This document shows positions 10,801-19,143 of a stretch of DNA of 64,000 bases, piece after piece (within the stretch, counting starts at the first letter, position 1; every line of letters starts with the position of its first letter). Source of the DNA: Ureibacillus sinduriensis BLB-1 = JCM 15800 (lineage in GTDB: Bacteria > Bacillota > Bacilli > Bacillales_A > Planococcaceae); the NCBI RefSeq assembly GCF_000772955.1, contig NZ_JPVO01000045.1, positions 1 through 64,000 of the forward strand, written 5' to 3'. The position numbers and the translations under genes were made by a program. A model generated the notes under the pieces. It did not search any database. It saw only the letters and a list, made by a program, of their open reading frames with translations, and was not told the DNA's origin.

Positions 10801-11362
10801 GGATGGGGTAAAACCCCTCACTATCGACAAAACGGTCGCCCAGCACGTCTTCCAATTTCGTCAAGATTAATTGCAAATCTTTAGCCTTGGCTATTAGTGT
10901 ATGCGGTGCTGATGTTTCTTCTAATTTAGAGATGGCTTCATTTAGCGTCTCACTGTCAATGTTATATTGGCTAAACTCCTTCACAAGCTGCTCAATCTCT
11001 TTTGTAAACCCACGTTTATCCGCTGCTTGACGGAATAATGAAAACTGTTCTTTATTCTCTGAAAGCAACCGGCGTATGAGCATTCGGTACCCGATTTTAT
11101 CGATTTGTTCCTTCGCAATACCACCGGTTTCCTGCAAAATATGCCATGCTAAACGCTTGAACGTCATGACCTGCGCTCGAATAATTCCTTTTATATCATA
11201 ATGATTTGTCAGAACATATTCCGCCTGGTATGACATTTGGTCCGGAACGATTAAATAAATCTGGGAGCCTAAAGGTTGTTCCTTTAACTCTTCAACGATC
11301 TCTTGGTGAATGTAAGTGGATTTCCCTGTACCTGCTCGTCCACTGATCACTCGTAACGACAT
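7841..11362 (-). CDS. addB: ATP-dependent nuclease subunit B
   Basis: 1173 residues from the chosen start. The open frame extends 26 codons further, but the ATG at 11362 follows a GGGGGA-type ribosome site and places Walker A (ISGRAGTGKST) at the extreme N terminus as in other AddB proteins. The C-terminal nuclease has GRIDRID...LRVIDYKSS. The four iron-sulfur cysteines are visible: one in FYRCPFSHF and three in CDFCSFKSVC near the end. AddB supplies the second nuclease and Chi recognition. A LexA-like box lies 46 bp upstream of the start. Confidence 0.96.
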   Translation of the reverse strand: MSLRVISGRAGTGKSTYIHQEIVEELKEQPLGSQIYLIVPDQMSYQAEYVLTNHYDIKGIIRAQVMTFKRLAWHILQETGGIAKEQIDKIGYRMLIRRLLSENKEQFSLFRQAADKRGFTKEIEQLVKEFSQYNIDSETLNEAISKLEETSAPHTLIAKAKDLQLILTKLEDVLGDRFVDSEGFYPILLEQLHNSRKIREAHIYIDGFTAFTVREFEIVKQLMSLAKRVTIVLPFEDPNDMYDDQAVFYRPAMVYDKLLQEAYKVQMEVEPRIHLETNHRFHNHDLQHIEEQFHLSVAKPIHSNGHVQILEGVNRRAEIHAIAREICRIVQEEGMRYQDIGIMYRQAELYDPLIQTIFAQYDIPFFTNEKKTMLHHPLIEFSRSILEVMTSNWQYEPVFRSVKTDLFFPFKSDLKTMREKADLFENFVIAQGIYGYRWFEDSRWFYKKYRGLEFYSKRQTDEEIEMQKLIDEMREIIKAPLERLQASLSKAETGREIAIALYSCVDELRVYDKLQDLKSTELQEHDLHGATEHDQAWNRWVNVLDQFALLFGDQKLRLEEAAQILDEGFDTLHFSKIPPSVDEVTVSTVEFAHFDNKKSVFVIGVNDGVYPMRMDYEGLITDAERGWFAQIDTELSPTSKHRLLQEALLIYRAFSSPTDRLYVTFSSSDEESKALLPSLYVNRLHKLFEVDGVRTCPHTRVLNDPIEEVDHGKALSYLQHPRTSLAYLMTQLRQAEYSQQLAPEWMALKTFYEQDKNWKYALQAVMRPLVKKNVAEKLTPEVTESLYGTELTSSVSRVEKFYRCPFSHFTTYGLRLEERAVYRLENFAMGDLFHEALKWITLETERLNLQWNRLSKIQCSQLARQAVEHIVPVFSHQILLSSARYRYIQRKLIRIVERTMMALSQHAKNSFFKPVAIEAAFGPNEKLPPLEIDLSGGKKMHIQGRIDRIDRAKIGEKSYLRVIDYKSSSRDLDLNEVYHGISLQLLTYLDVAVENSQIWFDGDVDPAGVLYVHVHNPILKMEQEVDEATLELERMRKYRMKGLLTENTESLIAMDEDLEIDGKSKIVPVQINKDGSASTHFSSIVQPSEMGQIKQYVRYKHRVAGEGILSGETGIQPYRLKGRTACDFCSFKSVCQFDTTDHEQFYHQLQADKPINIVSKIREEMKDNGADNS

Positions 11363-11407
11363 GACGTTCCCCCTCTTTCCTTGAATGATTACTTCTTCTA
11401 TTATATC

Positions 11408-11421
11408 AGAATATACGTTCG
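11408..11421. promoter_or_regulatory. Candidate LexA (SOS) box upstream of addB
   Basis: AGAATATACGTTCG, with one half-site (CGAAC on the other strand) perfect and the other degenerate relative to the Bacillus box CGAAC-N4-GTTCG. The same 14 bases, in the opposite orientation, lie upstream of uvrB. Confidence 0.5.
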
Positions 11422-11528
11422 TTTTTATACTATCTACCACTCTGAAACAATAACAATTTTTACAACCGATGCCAACTTATCATTCTATTATATTTAGTAT
11501 TAACTCATATCGATCTTTTTTGCTGAAA

Positions 11529-11555
11529 AAAGAGCGATTTATAGTAATCGCTCTT
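11529..11555 (-). terminator. Terminator overlapping the TVP38 gene stop
   Basis: AAAGAGCGATT / AATCGCTCTTT stem with a six-base loop; on the minus strand it runs into six T. The stop codon of the gene lies in the loop. Confidence 0.8.
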
Positions 11556-12189
11556 TCTTGACGGACATTTTCATCTTTTTCTTATCTGCTTGTGTCCTTA
11601 AGTCTTTTTCAACTTTTTTATTCAGATGTTTTTCGATTGCCTTGCCAACAATCCATAATAGGAAGATTCCCACACCCGCCAAAATCAACTTTACCGGGTC
11701 GGTTAAAAGCGCCTTCAAGTCGTATCCGAGTACACTCATACTAGCTATCATGACAAACTTCCCTGCCATGATAACGATTAAATAGTATTTTTTCTTAATA
11801 TTTGAAAGACCCGCTACAATATTGACAAGGACTGATGGGGTGAAAGGAAAGCATAGTAAGATAAATAAGGGACTTAAACCGCGCATATCCACCCATTTGA
11901 TCAACTTCTGCACCTTTTCTTTCCTTATAAATACTTGAAACCTTCGATGTTTGCCAAACCTTCGTACAAGCAGGAAAACAGCATACGAGCCAAGCACGGT
12001 TCCAATCCAGGACAATAAAAATCCAATCCATAATCCATAGGAGCTTGCATTCGCAACTACGATCACTACCAAGGGAATGAATGGAAGAAAGGCTTCTATG
12101 AATGGAAGTAAAATACCGATCAGCGGCCCAAGTGTCCGATAGTGTGCTGCAATATTTTCGATATTTTCAACTGTAAAAAAATCGTTCAC
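11539..12189 (-). CDS. TVP38/TMEM64 family membrane protein (YhjE-like)
   Basis: 216 residues from the GTG at 12189. This start is preferred over an in-frame GTG three codons earlier because that one lies inside the GAGGTGG ribosome site. Five to six hydrophobic segments surround the SNARE-associated (VTT/DedA-like) core, including the FPFTPSVLVNIVAGLSNI stretch (about 114-131) typical of the family. The C terminus is strongly basic. Relatives are thought to act in lipid or small-molecule movement across the membrane; the substrate here is unknown. Confidence 0.82.
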   Translation of the reverse strand: MNDFFTVENIENIAAHYRTLGPLIGILLPFIEAFLPFIPLVVIVVANASSYGLWIGFLLSWIGTVLGSYAVFLLVRRFGKHRRFQVFIRKEKVQKLIKWVDMRGLSPLFILLCFPFTPSVLVNIVAGLSNIKKKYYLIVIMAGKFVMIASMSVLGYDLKALLTDPVKLILAGVGIFLLWIVGKAIEKHLNKKVEKDLRTQADKKKMKMSVKKERLL

Positions 12190-12590
12190 ATGTACCACCT
12201 CAATCTACATAAATTGATGACGCCCTTTGTTTTTGTGTTTTAGAAAAACGAGAAACCTTCGTATCCCTTGCGAATTTTTATTGTTACTATCTTTTGCATC
12301 CATATCCAAATTTAAACCGAAAATTTGATGTGTTCCATAACCCTGTTAAACTTTCTATTCCCAGAAAAAAACGATTCAAATGCTTTTTCGATATTTTTTA
12401 TATGATTTTATTATAGTAGAATGGATATTAAAAGTAATATCACCAATCTGACATAAATAACGCAAAAAGTTGCATTTAGTTCCAAATTTCTTTCAGTGCT
12501 AGTCTACTTTACATGGAAGCATTGATTAGTGTTAATATTTTATTAGATTACGAAATATTGAGATTCTTTTTCAGAAAGGATTAAACCAAA
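12190..12590. other. Divergent intergenic region, no gene found
   Basis: About 400 bp of AT-rich DNA between the minus-strand TVP38 gene and plus-strand azlC. It must carry both promoters, but I see no clear -35/-10 pair, riboswitch, T-box or terminator in it, and no ORF with a ribosome site. Confidence 0.6.
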
Positions 12591-13316
12591 TTGAGTACAC
12601 ACTTGAATTTTAACGAGTCAACAATTACCGATGATTCATTTGCACAGGGAATCAAGGACTGTATCCCCACCCTGCTCGGCTATATTAGTATCGGTGTAGC
12701 CTTCGGTGTAATCGGCATCACTTCCAACCTTTCGGTGCTTGAAATTTTTCTCTTGTCCGTGCTTGTTTACGCTGGATCTGCCCAATTTATTTTTTGCGGA
12801 TTATATGTAGCGGGGGCTCCTTTTTCAGTGATCATCGTCACAACTTTCATCGTGAATTTGCGCCACTTTCTCATGTCATTGACCGTTGCCCCTCACCTTA
12901 CACGCTATTCATCATTGCGCAATATCGGCTTTGGAACATTATTGACCGATGAAACATTTGGGGTCGCCGTCACAAAGGTGATGAAAGACAAACAACTTGG
13001 CGGCAATTGGATGGATGGATTGAATCTGACTGCTTATCTTGCTTGGATTGCTTCATGTACGATCGGAGGAGTGGTTGGCAAGTGGTTGCCCAATGCAGAG
13101 GACTGGGGACTGGACTTTGCCCTTCTCGCAATGTTTAGTGCATTACTTGTACTGAGCTTAAGCAGTGTCGGAAAAAGCAAACTGATGCATTATTTAAAGC
13201 TGATTGCCTTAATGGCCATCTTATTGTATGTCCTTTTATATTTCTTGCCGGGACATTTGGCAGTACTAATTGCAACGATGATCGTTGCCACGATTGGGGT
13301 GGCGACAGAAAAATGA
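12591..13316 (+). CDS. azlC: Branched-chain amino acid exporter, large subunit AzlC
   Basis: 241 residues with about seven hydrophobic segments. The opening QGIKDCIPTLLGYISIGVAF and the VYAGSAQFIFCG segment are AzlC hallmarks. AzlC and AzlD together form a membrane pump exporting branched-chain amino acids or analogues. TTG start, ten bases after AAAGGA. The stop overlaps the azlD start (ATGA), so the pair is translationally coupled. It is one of very few plus-strand genes here. The Lrp-like azlB regulator found with these genes in B. subtilis is not in the window. Confidence 0.93.
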   Translation: MSTHLNFNESTITDDSFAQGIKDCIPTLLGYISIGVAFGVIGITSNLSVLEIFLLSVLVYAGSAQFIFCGLYVAGAPFSVIIVTTFIVNLRHFLMSLTVAPHLTRYSSLRNIGFGTLLTDETFGVAVTKVMKDKQLGGNWMDGLNLTAYLAWIASCTIGGVVGKWLPNAEDWGLDFALLAMFSALLVLSLSSVGKSKLMHYLKLIALMAILLYVLLYFLPGHLAVLIATMIVATIGVATEK

Positions 13317-13636
13317 GTATCTCATTGGAAATGCTATTGTTGATGCTCGGTTGCGCACTTGTCACATGGATTCCGAGGGTCACGCCATTTATTTTAGTGC
13401 GGAACCTACAATTACCTGATGTCGTGCTGCGTTGGCTGGCCTACATACCTGTCTGTATCCTTAGTGCGCTTGTGATCGAATCACTTTACCACGCTGAGGG
13501 AAAGTTTGTTACGTTTGATTGGCTAAACTTAATCGCCTTTATTCCGACGTTGATTGTTGCCATCTGGACAAAGAGCTTGTCCAAAACCGTCATCGTCGGT
13601 GTTATGACGATGGCAGTCTTGAGGTTTTTCTTGTAG
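13313..13636 (+). CDS. azlD: Branched-chain amino acid exporter, small subunit AzlD
   Basis: 107 residues, four hydrophobic segments. The WIPRVTPFIL motif near the N terminus and LRWLAYIPVCILSALV are typical of AzlD. It overlaps azlC by four bases (ATGA) and is expected to make the transport complex with it. No plus-strand terminator is evident directly after the stop. Confidence 0.93.
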   Translation: MSISLEMLLLMLGCALVTWIPRVTPFILVRNLQLPDVVLRWLAYIPVCILSALVIESLYHAEGKFVTFDWLNLIAFIPTLIVAIWTKSLSKTVIVGVMTMAVLRFFL

Positions 13637-13696
13637 TTTTTAAAATGCTCCATCTCATTACTTTGTAATCAATACACTAGAATACATTACCGAGCC

Positions 13697-13795
13697 AAAA
13701 CATAAGACACATCGAAGAGGCAACTCGCCGGTGTTCTGGGTGGGACGCCTGAACTTCGCAACCATGGTGCCCCTTAGACATCTCTATAACTTCAC
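13697..13795. other. GC-rich structured intergenic segment, unidentified
   Basis: In an otherwise AT-rich gap, the stretch starting CGAAGAGGC can pair with GCCT...CTTCG about 35 bases later (nine base pairs, three-base bulge). It is followed by the palindrome ACCATGGT. There is no ORF. It could be a small RNA or a decayed repeat; I do not recognise the family. Confidence 0.35.
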
Positions 13796-13844
13796 AAAAC
13801 CAGGATTTATATTTAATAGGAAGAATATCCTTACAAAAGGGAAA

Positions 13845-13872
13845 AAGCGAAGACGTTTGATTGTCTTCGCTT
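13845..13872 (-). terminator. Terminator downstream of minJ
   Basis: Perfect ten-base arms AAGCGAAGAC / GTCTTCGCTT with an eight-base loop; the minus-strand exit reads TTTTTCCC. It may also stop readthrough from azlD. Confidence 0.75.
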
Positions 13873-13889
13873 CTTTAGAATATTTGACG

Positions 13890-15059
13890 TTATTCCGCAA
13901 CTAACAGCCCGATGCGGTGGTGATCGCCATTGTAGACAACATGCTGGGTTAATCGGACTTCGTTTTGATGATTGAGCACTTCCAAGCGACAATGAGCAGC
14001 ATTGATTTGCAATGCTTCATACAATTCGCGTTCACTGCGGACCTCTACACCATTCACTTTTCTTATAATTTCCCCAACATTCAAACCCATCTTTTCAGCG
14101 GGTGAATTGGGCAGTACCCCTGCAATCATCACGCCGCTTGATTTTGCGGATACTGCATATACAGCCTTCTGTTCACGTGTTACGTAAAGAATAGAGATGC
14201 CGATTCGTGCAATTAAACCTACGATAAGCATAGCAAATCCTACTATAGGAATAAAATAAGCTACAAGGCCTCCAATAATGATGATTTCCCCTAATATAAT
14301 GACCGCTCGACCTAGCTTCTGGTGCAAATAAACGGGTAACGTATGTCTGCTCATTTGCTGGAAACCTATAATAACTGGAAACAGTACGAGGGAAAACTGT
14401 GTAGAATCCAGCGAAATTTGCGGCCACCAAGGGAAATAAGCATCGATGACATTCCCCGGAATGACAACAAAAATCGGCAACACCCAAATTTTCTTACTTA
14501 AAAAGGCTACTGCTTTTAGCCCTCTTTTTGAGTTTTCCACAATTGGCGACGCATACTGGGCACCGTATTTGCGTATCAACATTCCTTCTGCAACGAGCAA
14601 AAGTCCTGCCATTACTGCAACAGTTATTTCCAGGCCATCGTTCATCTTCACACCAACGATTTCGATGCCGAACAAGTTATAAGACACATCCAAATAATTA
14701 AATAAGAAAAGTGTCAATAAACTTAATGAGAAGATGATAATGGGCGAAAGAAAATGAAAGACGTAAACAATAAGTGCTATGAAACTTATCATCGTCGCAA
14801 CATATAAAAATTGTGTCGGCAATGTTAGTCCAAAGCCGAGTGTAAGAAGCGATATACATAGGGAAATGAGTAATCCTTCTTTCAATAAGCCAATCGTTTC
14901 CGACCATCCCCACAAAATACGGATATGGAAATATTTCCTTTCCCTCTTGACCCGACGATAGCCTAAATAGATTGCCATAATAATTGCTATATAAAAGATT
15001 GGATTCATGAAGAATCGTCCAATCGCTCTAGCAATCTCTAATAAAATTTCTGTAACCAT
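13890..15059 (-). CDS. minJ: MinJ-like PDZ membrane protein
   Basis: 389 residues: about seven to eight hydrophobic segments over residues 1-290, then a C-terminal PDZ domain (about 300-389) with AGVLPNSPAEKMGLNVGEII. This architecture and length match MinJ (YvjD), which bridges DivIVA and MinD at the poles and division site and so directs Min inhibition of FtsZ. As in B. subtilis it lies downstream of ctpB in the same direction; the swrA gene found between them there is absent. ATG start after GGTGG. Identity relies partly on this gene order. Confidence 0.82.
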   Translation of the reverse strand: MVTEILLEIARAIGRFFMNPIFYIAIIMAIYLGYRRVKRERKYFHIRILWGWSETIGLLKEGLLISLCISLLTLGFGLTLPTQFLYVATMISFIALIVYVFHFLSPIIIFSLSLLTLFLFNYLDVSYNLFGIEIVGVKMNDGLEITVAVMAGLLLVAEGMLIRKYGAQYASPIVENSKRGLKAVAFLSKKIWVLPIFVVIPGNVIDAYFPWWPQISLDSTQFSLVLFPVIIGFQQMSRHTLPVYLHQKLGRAVIILGEIIIIGGLVAYFIPIVGFAMLIVGLIARIGISILYVTREQKAVYAVSAKSSGVMIAGVLPNSPAEKMGLNVGEIIRKVNGVEVRSERELYEALQINAAHCRLEVLNHQNEVRLTQHVVYNGDHHRIGLLVAE

Positions 15060-15203
15060 TTTTCCACCGCCCGTTTACACATAACTAATGTCATTGTATC
15101 AAACGAACAATCAATTGCGTAGATAGAATCTAACTATTTCCGGGGTAAAATTACATTTTTCTTGCAAATTTCCATTATGGTAAGTAGTGTTCATTATCGA
15201 AAG

Positions 15204-16646
15204 TTAAATATCGCCTTTTAAACGATTCATCATCACACTAATCCCCATGTTTAATTGCGCATCATTTTCAGCATTTTCTTTATAGGAAGCAACCTGCTCC
15301 CTGATACTTGCAAAGAACTCATCATCCATATGGCGCCCTTTTTTCAGTTCATTCTTCTCACGATACAGCACAACCGCCTCAGCTGTATCTTCATCATAGA
15401 ACCCATCTGTTCTTGTAATATTGTAGCCTAGTCCACTTAATACTTTTTGCGTATAGGCTACCTCTTCCTTGAAATCACCTTCAGCATACTCCCCAGTCAA
15501 TGGGATAACCTCGAGGGAAAATAAAGGATGTGGTTCTGCTTCGATGTCTGCCTGGATTCCTTTTCCATGAATCCAATCCCTTTGGGGAGTCAGCCATTTA
15601 TTTGTCGATAATTTCAATTCCCCTCCATTATCAAGCCCCCACGTTTCTTGAACAGTACCTTTGCCAAAGCTTTTTGTACCAACAATCAACGCTCGTTCCC
15701 AGCTTTGAACCGCCCCTGCCATTACTTCGCTTGCGGATGCACTTCCTTCATTTTGCAGTATGACAATTGGGAGCTTTTTCATTTTGTCCAAATAAAAATC
15801 ATCCAGTTCAAGTTTCGATGTCTTTAATGGCTCCATTGCTCCTTTGCCGTTTTGCATATAGGCAAAGACGGTATTATCCTTTTCAATGCTACTTACAACA
15901 GCTGCGACGCTATGTAAATATCCGCCCGGATTATCACGAAGATCGACAATAAGGCCTTCAACGTCTTCCCCTATTAATTTTGTTGTCTTTTCCACCCATT
16001 CTTCCGCGGTCTTTTCCCCGAACATGGAGATCGAGACATAGCCAATATCCGTATCATCAACAGACATCACCTTTGAAGCGACCGTATCATTATTTATTTC
16101 TGCCCGTTCCACACTCACTTTAATATGACGTTCTGTGCTTGGACGGTATAAAACAAGATTCACTTTTTGACCAGCTTCCCCTTGAATCATTTGCATCAGC
16201 TCACCAATTGTTTTTCCCTCAAGCCTTTCTTCATCTACTTGTACGATTTCATCATAAGGTCGAATTCCGGCTTTTTCGGCTGGGGATGATTTTACAGGTG
16301 AGACAACAATGAATTTTCCATTTTTTTCAGTAATCTCAATGCCAATCCCTACACGTTGCCCGGCTAAGGATTGCCTATGCAAGGCCGCTTCCTTTTCCGT
16401 ATAATACGTGCTGTATGGATCTTTTATCGCACCGGCCATTCCCCTTATCGCGCCTTCGATTAGCGTAGCTTCGTTTGTACCATAGACCGATTTTTCCGTA
16501 ATCAGGGAATAGGCTTGGTCAATCACGGCAACATCACTAACATCTTTTCCACCTACCTCATTTGGTTTGGAATTTTGCCAAAAGATAAAGCCCGCTATTA
16601 TTATACTAACGGCTGCAAGTAATAAAAAAAATCGACTTTTCCTCAT
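15204..16646 (-). CDS. ctpB: S41 family carboxy-terminal processing protease CtpB
   Basis: 480 residues. N-terminal signal/anchor (about 6-24), PDZ domain (about 90-180), then the S41 protease core with the catalytic Ser304 in GSASASE, Lys329 in SFGKG and Gln333 in TVQ. A peptidoglycan-binding-like domain follows (about 390-440). In B. subtilis CtpB cleaves SpoIVFA during sporulation as part of sigma-K control; other family members trim envelope proteins. ATG start after GAGGGGG. All catalytic residues are intact. Confidence 0.92.
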   Translation of the reverse strand: MRKSRFFLLLAAVSIIIAGFIFWQNSKPNEVGGKDVSDVAVIDQAYSLITEKSVYGTNEATLIEGAIRGMAGAIKDPYSTYYTEKEAALHRQSLAGQRVGIGIEITEKNGKFIVVSPVKSSPAEKAGIRPYDEIVQVDEERLEGKTIGELMQMIQGEAGQKVNLVLYRPSTERHIKVSVERAEINNDTVASKVMSVDDTDIGYVSISMFGEKTAEEWVEKTTKLIGEDVEGLIVDLRDNPGGYLHSVAAVVSSIEKDNTVFAYMQNGKGAMEPLKTSKLELDDFYLDKMKKLPIVILQNEGSASASEVMAGAVQSWERALIVGTKSFGKGTVQETWGLDNGGELKLSTNKWLTPQRDWIHGKGIQADIEAEPHPLFSLEVIPLTGEYAEGDFKEEVAYTQKVLSGLGYNITRTDGFYDEDTAEAVVLYREKNELKKGRHMDDEFFASIREQVASYKENAENDAQLNMGISVMMNRLKGDI

Positions 16647-16790
16647 TGTTTACCCCCTCTCGTTCACTCTATGAAAAAACAAAAAGGGATAACACCTGGA
16701 AATGCCGATTTTTATATTTTAATATACATTCTGCTTATGATGAAAGATTGTCTATGGATGGATAACATCCATCCGCGTGATGAGTACGAA

Positions 16791-17375
16791 TTAATCCAGT
16801 TCCTTTACATGATCCCTTAAGGCTTCCTGATCAAGGGGACCTATGATTTGGCGCTGAATGCGCCCTTTTGTATCAATCATGAAAGTGGAAGGAATGGTTA
16901 TAATATTGTAGAGCTTGTCGACTCCCTCCTCCTCCATCAACGGAATGGGGAATGTCAGGTCAAAACTATCTACAAACTGCTGTACGGTTTTTATTTGGTC
17001 CATCGATCTTTCTCTGTGGGTCATATTGACGCCGACAATGACCGCATTATCATCTTGAGCATACTTATCGTGATACTTTTGAAGATGTGGCATTTCTTTT
17101 TTGCATGGCGGGCACCAACTTGCCCAGAAATTCAGCACGACTTTTTTTCCTTTCAACTCGGATAAAGTAAACGTTTCACCCGTCAATGTTTGCAAAGTAA
17201 AGTTTGGTGCGATCTGCCCTTTTTCCAATCCTTCAACCTGATCCAAGTTCATTTCATAGGAAACAGCTTGTTCAGAAATAGCTTCACTTGCTTCTAGCTG
17301 ATTTTTTATGTAACTGCCCAGCATGATGACTACGAGCACCATCACTACACCAAGCCCTATTGCTTTCTTTTTCAT
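16791..17375 (-). CDS. Membrane-anchored thiol-disulfide oxidoreductase (TlpA/ResA/StoA type)
   Basis: 194 residues. An N-terminal hydrophobic anchor (about 6-22) tethers a thioredoxin fold outside the membrane. The active site is WCPPC (Cys88, Cys91), within [21 protein letters not shown] cis-Pro region, TIPSTFMID, is present later. Enzymes of this type reduce disulfides of apocytochrome c (ResA) or spore-cortex proteins (StoA); the CPPC centre is nearer StoA than the CEPC of ResA, but sequence alone does not settle the role. ATG start with GGAGGGTGGG close upstream. No cytochrome genes are nearby. Confidence 0.85.
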   Translation of the reverse strand: MKKKAIGLGVVMVLVVIMLGSYIKNQLEASEAISEQAVSYEMNLDQVEGLEKGQIAPNFTLQTLTGETFTLSELKGKKVVLNFWASWCPPCKKEMPHLQKYHDKYAQDDNAVIVGVNMTHRERSMDQIKTVQQFVDSFDLTFPIPLMEEEGVDKLYNIITIPSTFMIDTKGRIQRQIIGPLDQEALRDHVKELD

Positions 17376-17510
17376 TTCCCACCCTCCAAGATAGAAAAAA
17401 TACTTTCAAAGAGACAGAGATGGTTTAAAGTAAACCTGTCATTTTTAACTTCCATCAGAATATCATAAATGTAGAATTTTAAGAAATAATTTGTGTATTT
17501 ACGGACATAG

Positions 17511-17766
17511 CAAAAGCAGGCTACTGTCTTAGCCTGCTTCAGACTGTTGACAAACGCTCGCATACTGCGTTGGTCTTCTCACTCGTACCCTCATGAGCGT
17601 TATGTTCTATTCGTGTCTTAGCTCGACTTCCCGCCTTGTCTGACAAGCGTTTTCAAGTCAGTCTGGGGATATTTATTTTTTAGTATTTCTCTAAAAAGAG
17701 TGTAGACAAAGTCGATTATCGACTTTGTCTACACTCTGGAGCAGGCTCTGTCGTAGCCTGCTTTTG
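17511..17766. mobile_element. MITE-like palindromic element (candidate)
   Basis: A 256-bp non-coding block bounded by perfect 14-bp inverted repeats (17511-17524 and 17753-17766; outer ends CAAAAGCAGGCTAC). Inside are nested palindromes: a local AAGCAGGCTA/TAGCCTGCTT hairpin at the left end, an imperfect pair CAGACTGTTGACAA...TTCAAGTCAGTCTG, and a 20-bp perfect stem with a one-base centre (arms 17697-17716 and 17718-17737). It sits between the M23 gene and the thioredoxin gene and may also terminate transcription. No target-site duplication could be confirmed. Confidence 0.55.
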
Positions 17767-17772
17767 TGATTA

Positions 17773-19068
17773 CTATAGAGAAATATAATTTAGTGGGTTC
17801 ACACTTCCTACACTTTGGTTTACCCAAGTACCAACGTGGATTTCAAAGTGCAAGTGTGATCCTGTTGAAGCCCCTGTGCTTCCCATTCCGGCAATTTGTT
17901 GGCCTTTTGATACCTGTGTGCCTACACCTACGTGAATCGAGCTTAAATGAGCGTAAAGTGAAGTGAAGATTTGTCCATCAATTGAATGTGTCACCATGAC
18001 CACATTACCGTATGTAGAAAGACGTCCTGCATAGGAAACCACTCCGTCAGCCGCTGCTACTACAGGAGTACCTGTGCTGTTTGCAATATCGATTCCATAA
18101 TGGAATTTATAACTTCCCGAAATTGGATGGACACGTGCTCCGTATGGACTTGTATAACGACCATTCGCAGGTTTTGTCCAATTTCCAGCCGAAACCGCTG
18201 GAGCCGAACCGCCACCGCCATGGCTACTGCTGTTCATGTTATTTGCTGCCGCAGCTTTTCGTGCCGCTTCTTGTTGACGAGCAACTTCCAAAAGTCTTTT
18301 TTGCTCTGCCGCGATTTGAGCATTAATTTCATCACTGATTTCTACAGCTTCTTCATACTGTTCCTCTAGTACTTTCTTTTCGCTAGCAATTTGTTTTTGC
18401 TGCGCCTCTAGTTCTTTTATTAGATTATCTTTTTCATTTTTTTGCGAATTAAGAGATGCTTTTAAACTATCAAGTTCTGCTTTTTTCGATTCTAGTTCTT
18501 GTTTCTTATTTTCCAAACTAGCTTTTTGTTCTTCAAGCTTGTTCTGATCCTCTTTTTGTTCTTTCATAATTTGACGATCGGCATCCATCAAAGTATTGAC
18601 TGCTGAATAGCGGTCGATGAAATCTACAAAACTATTAGCGCCAAGCAACACATCCAGAAAACTGACAGAACCATTTGCTTGAAGAGCTCTTGCACGTTCT
18701 GCAAGCAATTCATCACGTTGGTCGATTTTCGCCTGAAGTGCAATGATATCCGCTTTTAATGTTTCGATTTCACCTGTAGTGACCTCTATCTCTTGCTTTA
18801 CTACACTGATTTCATTATTTGTATTTGTAATTTCATCCGTTAGTTTTGTAATTTGGTCCAACAGTTTCTTTTGTTTTGCTTCTATTGTATTAATCTCGGA
18901 AGTTTTTTCCTTGATTTCACCATTTAATTGACTCTTTTTTTGTTCTACTTGAGATTTCTCATCTTTTAAATCTGACAAACTAGCAGCATATGTAATTGGT
19001 CCTTGGATAGCAAGCGCCAGGATAGCAGCACTCATCAAAATCCGGAATGACTTTTTACTTCTTTTCAC
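17773..19068 (-). CDS. Secreted coiled-coil M23 peptidoglycan hydrolase, probable FtsEX partner
   Basis: 431 residues. Signal peptide (about 1-29, ending TYAAS), a long charged coiled coil in two arms (about 31-130 and 165-270) around a non-coil segment with FLDVLLGANSFVDFIDRYSA, a Gly/Ser linker, and a C-terminal M23 metallopeptidase (about 298-431). Zinc ligands are visible: His323 and Asp327 in HYGID, and His407 in HLHF, with His374 in YAH. This is the EnvC/PcsB-like plan of proteins whose activity is gated by FtsEX. Its place just downstream of ftsEX fits that. The M23 domain differs from the NlpC/P60 domain of B. subtilis CwlO. GTG start. Confidence 0.85.
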   Translation of the reverse strand: MKRSKKSFRILMSAAILALAIQGPITYAASLSDLKDEKSQVEQKKSQLNGEIKEKTSEINTIEAKQKKLLDQITKLTDEITNTNNEISVVKQEIEVTTGEIETLKADIIALQAKIDQRDELLAERARALQANGSVSFLDVLLGANSFVDFIDRYSAVNTLMDADRQIMKEQKEDQNKLEEQKASLENKKQELESKKAELDSLKASLNSQKNEKDNLIKELEAQQKQIASEKKVLEEQYEEAVEISDEINAQIAAEQKRLLEVARQQEAARKAAAANNMNSSSHGGGGSAPAVSAGNWTKPANGRYTSPYGARVHPISGSYKFHYGIDIANSTGTPVVAAADGVVSYAGRLSTYGNVVMVTHSIDGQIFTSLYAHLSSIHVGVGTQVSKGQQIAGMGSTGASTGSHLHFEIHVGTWVNQSVGSVNPLNYISL

Positions 19069-19143
19069 AGGTTAAGACCCCTTTCCACTTTCTTACACAG
19101 GATTCTACTTTTTTATTCTACTTTTTTCGCGCAAAGGGCATAT

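Noticed and set aside
11363-11440. Extended 26-residue N terminus of AddB
   Set aside because: It reads through the promoter and LexA-like box; the ATG at 11362 has the ribosome site and places Walker A correctly.
13737-13750. T-box antiterminator motif (GGGTGG)
   Set aside because: The matching specifier structure is absent and no plus-strand gene follows for many kilobases.
17372-17563. 63-residue frame between the thioredoxin gene and the palindromic element
   Set aside because: It overlaps the MITE-like element end and has no convincing ribosome site.
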